The notes beneath the pieces were generated by a model, which saw nothing but the letters and a program-made list of their open reading frames with translations, did no database searches and was not told the origin of the DNA. DNA of 64,000 nt from Planctomycetota bacterium (lineage in GTDB: Bacteria > Planctomycetota > UBA1135), in contig JAAESM010000042.1 of the NCBI GenBank assembly GCA_024229395.1, positions 1 through 64,000 of the forward strand, read 5' to 3'. The position numbers were made by a program, and so were the translations under genes. This document shows positions 62,368-64,000 of this stretch, in pieces; position 1 is the first letter of the stretch, and the number at the start of each line of letters is the position of its first letter.

Positions 62368-63189
62368 ATGAGCGAAACAGATACTGTCGAAGAGACCACC
62401 ACCGAGGAATATCAGTTCCTGCAGGTGGAGGTCGATGACCAGGGAATCGCTTGGTTGGAGATCAATCGGCCCAAGGCGCTCAACGCGCTGAACGCCGATG
62501 TGCTCGATGAGTTGCGTGATGCCATGGTCGAGTTGGTCTCCTATGAAGACGTACTCGCCATCGTGATCACGGGTGCAGGCGATAAGGCTTTCGTGGCCGG
62601 CGCCGACATCACCCAATTCGTCGACATGGAGCCTGCGGAAGCGCGCGCCATGAGTCAGAACGGTCAGGATGTGATGGCCACCATCGAAGCCAGCCCGATC
62701 CCAGTCATCGCCATGATCAATGGTTTTGCTTTGGGTGGGGGACTGGAACTCGCAATGGCTTGTCATCTGCGCGTAGCTTCGACCAATGCCAAGCTCGGAT
62801 TGCCGGAAGTCAGCCTCGCGTTGATTCCTGGTTTCGCCGGCACGCAGCGTTTGGCTCGTCTGGCCTCGCCAGGTGTGGCACGTGAATGGATCCTAACTGG
62901 CGACATGTACTCGGCCGAGCAGGCCATGGCTGTCGGCGTGGTGAATCGCGTGGTTGCTCCTGAGGAGTTGCGTGAGTCCACCGCCAAGCTGGCCAAGACC
63001 ATCATCAAGCGTGGACCGGTCGCGGTCGCTACCGCATTGGAAGTGATCCGCCGTGGCTTGGAAGTCGGTCAGACCGAAGGCGAGAACATCGAGGCAGACT
63101 GCTTCGGTTTCTTGTTCTCGACGGAAGACCAGAAGGAGGGTGCCGCGGCTTTCTTGGCCAAGCGCGCTCCGGAATTCCAAGGACGTTAG
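62368..63189 (+). CDS. Enoyl-CoA hydratase/isomerase (crotonase) family
   Basis: 273 residues from the ATG at 62368. WLEINRPKALNALNADVLDE, VITGAGDKAFVAGADITQFV (oxyanion), GFALGGGLELAMACHLRVAS and LGLPEVSLALIPGFAGTQRL. The two catalytic Glu positions (in GLELAM and LPEVSL) are both present, so hydratase activity is likely. C-terminus FSTEDQKEGAAAFLAKRAPEF is standard. It would hydrate crotonyl-CoA-type substrates next to the thiolase. Last gene before a terminator. Confidence 0.94.
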   Translation: MSETDTVEETTTEEYQFLQVEVDDQGIAWLEINRPKALNALNADVLDELRDAMVELVSYEDVLAIVITGAGDKAFVAGADITQFVDMEPAEARAMSQNGQDVMATIEASPIPVIAMINGFALGGGLELAMACHLRVASTNAKLGLPEVSLALIPGFAGTQRLARLASPGVAREWILTGDMYSAEQAMAVGVVNRVVAPEELRESTAKLAKTIIKRGPVAVATALEVIRRGLEVGQTEGENIEADCFGFLFSTEDQKEGAAAFLAKRAPEFQGR

Positions 63190-63212
63190 GTCCTTTCTGA
63201 AGAGTCTTCCAT

Positions 63213-63247
63213 AAAGCCCGCACTGTTCTTTGGACAGTGCGGGCTTT
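63213..63247 (+). terminator. Rho-independent terminator of the thiolase operon
   Basis: AAAGCCCGCACTGT (63213-63226) pairs with ACAGTGCGGGCTTT (63234-63247), 14 bp with a 7-nt loop, ending in TTTTCC. Confidence 0.9.
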
Positions 63248-63264
63248 TCCTTTGGACCATCCAG

Positions 63265-63277
63265 TAGAATCGAATCC
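63265..63277 (+). promoter_or_regulatory. -10 element and leaderless start
   Basis: TAGAAT (63265-63270) followed by CGAATCC and the ATG at 63278, with no Shine-Dalgarno. It lies just after the terminator, so this gene has its own promoter. Confidence 0.5.
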
Positions 63278-64000
63278 ATGCGTTCCAGTCTTCTCATCCT
63301 GCTGGTGGCGATCCTCGGATTGCTGTTGTGGATGATGATGGAACCGCCGCGGGAAGAGCTTCCGGTTCAGACTGGCCTTGATGGCCCCGAGTTGGAGTTA
63401 GCACAAGCCGAGTTTGAAACCGACCAGGAGGGCGAGCAAGCTGCAGAGGATGCCGGTTTCAGTCGTGGCGCTACTGCGGTGCCGCCGGTTGAACCGCGCG
63501 TCGGATTTATCCCAGTGCAAGTATGGGGCGGCGAGTTTCCAATCCCAGGTGCCAAGGCAGCATTGCTGCCATTCTCGAAATTGCCGGAAGTCTTGGTCGA
63601 TCATGATCTATGGCCGTTCGTGATTACCGAAGAGATGGTGTTGCGTTTCGGCGAAGCAGTCACCGCCGATAGCAGTGGCGTGGTTCATGTGGGGGAGAGT
63701 GAAGGCCCTACCTATGTCGCGGCAATGCAGGGCAAGGCGTCGGCCATGCTCACTCTGTTGCCGCAACAGTGGGACCAAGAAGTGGTCAAGCTGCAGTTGG
63801 CCACCGCACCTCCGTTGCAGATTCAAGTGCGTTATGCAAATGGCGATCCTGTGCCTGGAGTGCCGGTCTATTTGGGCAGTGAAGATGTCGGCAACAACAG
63901 CATGTTGCTCGGCGAAGACCGACGTCGGCGAACCACCAACCAGGGTACGACCGATTTCGCATTGGCTGCTCCAGCGCGACGTCTATTGGGCGCTTCCGGC
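63278..64000 (+). CDS. Membrane-anchored protein with Ig-like/carboxypeptidase-regulatory-type repeats (partial)
   Basis: 241 codons before the window edge, open to the end. The start MRSSLLILLVAILGLLLWMM is a membrane anchor or uncleaved signal. An acidic linker follows, then beta-rich units with FIPVQVWGGEFPIPGAKAAL and IQVRYANGDPVPGVPVYLGS, the GxPVxGVxVxL form of carboxypeptidase-regulatory-like domains. No enzymatic motif is visible. The gene continues to the right. Confidence 0.7.
   Translation, partial: MRSSLLILLVAILGLLLWMMMEPPREELPVQTGLDGPELELAQAEFETDQEGEQAAEDAGFSRGATAVPPVEPRVGFIPVQVWGGEFPIPGAKAALLPFSKLPEVLVDHDLWPFVITEEMVLRFGEAVTADSSGVVHVGESEGPTYVAAMQGKASAMLTLLPQQWDQEVVKLQLATAPPLQIQVRYANGDPVPGVPVYLGSEDVGNNSMLLGEDRRRRTTNQGTTDFALAAPARRLLGASG

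Overview
The window looks like chromosomal DNA of a free-living, probably aquatic, Gram-negative heterotroph, most likely a planctomycete. That assignment is an inference from gene content: an outer-membrane lipoprotein of the LptE type, secreted sulfatase, fucosidases and sialidase, a BlaI/M56 regulatory pair, PA14 and DUF5703-type secreted proteins, arylsulfotransferases and an H1-like basic protein. I found no rRNA, tRNA, CRISPR array, transposase or phage genes.

Layout. 1-3103 (minus): an alanine racemase gene between a secreted protein and an AsmA-like protein that runs off the left edge. 3160-3669 (plus): a small histone-fold protein with a lysine/alanine tail and its own terminator. 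3712-14665 (minus): a ten-gene housekeeping operon with almost every start and stop codon overlapping: CNNM/CorC-type protein, recO, TPR lipoprotein, lptE-like, ftsH, folP, cdaA, cdaR-like, glmM, tsaB. 14732-18774 (plus): PA14 protein, imidazolonepropionase, beta-propeller protein, saccharopine-dehydrogenase-like enzyme. 18794-20498 (minus): a membrane protein and a thioredoxin-like protein whose active-site first cysteine is encoded by an in-frame TGA followed by a hairpin, a strong selenoprotein candidate.

20515-31617: an amidohydrolase, then a sialic acid catabolic locus: divergent FCD-type GntR regulator; a 1290-residue secreted SGNH esterase/sialidase; NanA lyase; a NanM-like mutarotase fused to a sodium symporter; an N-acylglucosamine 2-epimerase. 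Together these would deacetylate and release sialic acid, epimerise and import it, split it to ManNAc plus pyruvate, and convert ManNAc to GlcNAc. 31630-43822: more carbohydrate and accessory genes (GH29 fucosidase lipoprotein, Ldh2-type dehydrogenase, S1-type sulfatase, esterase, SDR, pseudopilin), interrupted by gene relics. 43990-49451: two arylsulfotransferase paralogues around a CopD-like membrane protein, and a zinc metallopeptidase.

49460-53444 is unusually rich in broken genes: a papain-type peptidase head, an AraC head joined in frame to the tail of an RND efflux pump, a frameshifted membrane-anchored protein and a GH95 fucosidase tail, mixed with an intact glycine-rich RRM protein and a HEAT/VWA protein. 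53556-58966: PEP carboxykinase, then a divergent BlaI repressor / M56 peptidase / Cys-, Met- and His-rich exported protein operon that I consider the best candidate for an undescribed metal or redox stress system. 59203-63189: thiolase, two peptidyl-prolyl isomerase genes and an enoyl-CoA hydratase. A partial anchored protein runs off the right edge.

A recurring feature is a TAnnnT -10-like hexamer only 6-9 nt before the start codon of genes that lead transcription units, with no Shine-Dalgarno sequence. This suggests that many mRNAs here are leaderless.
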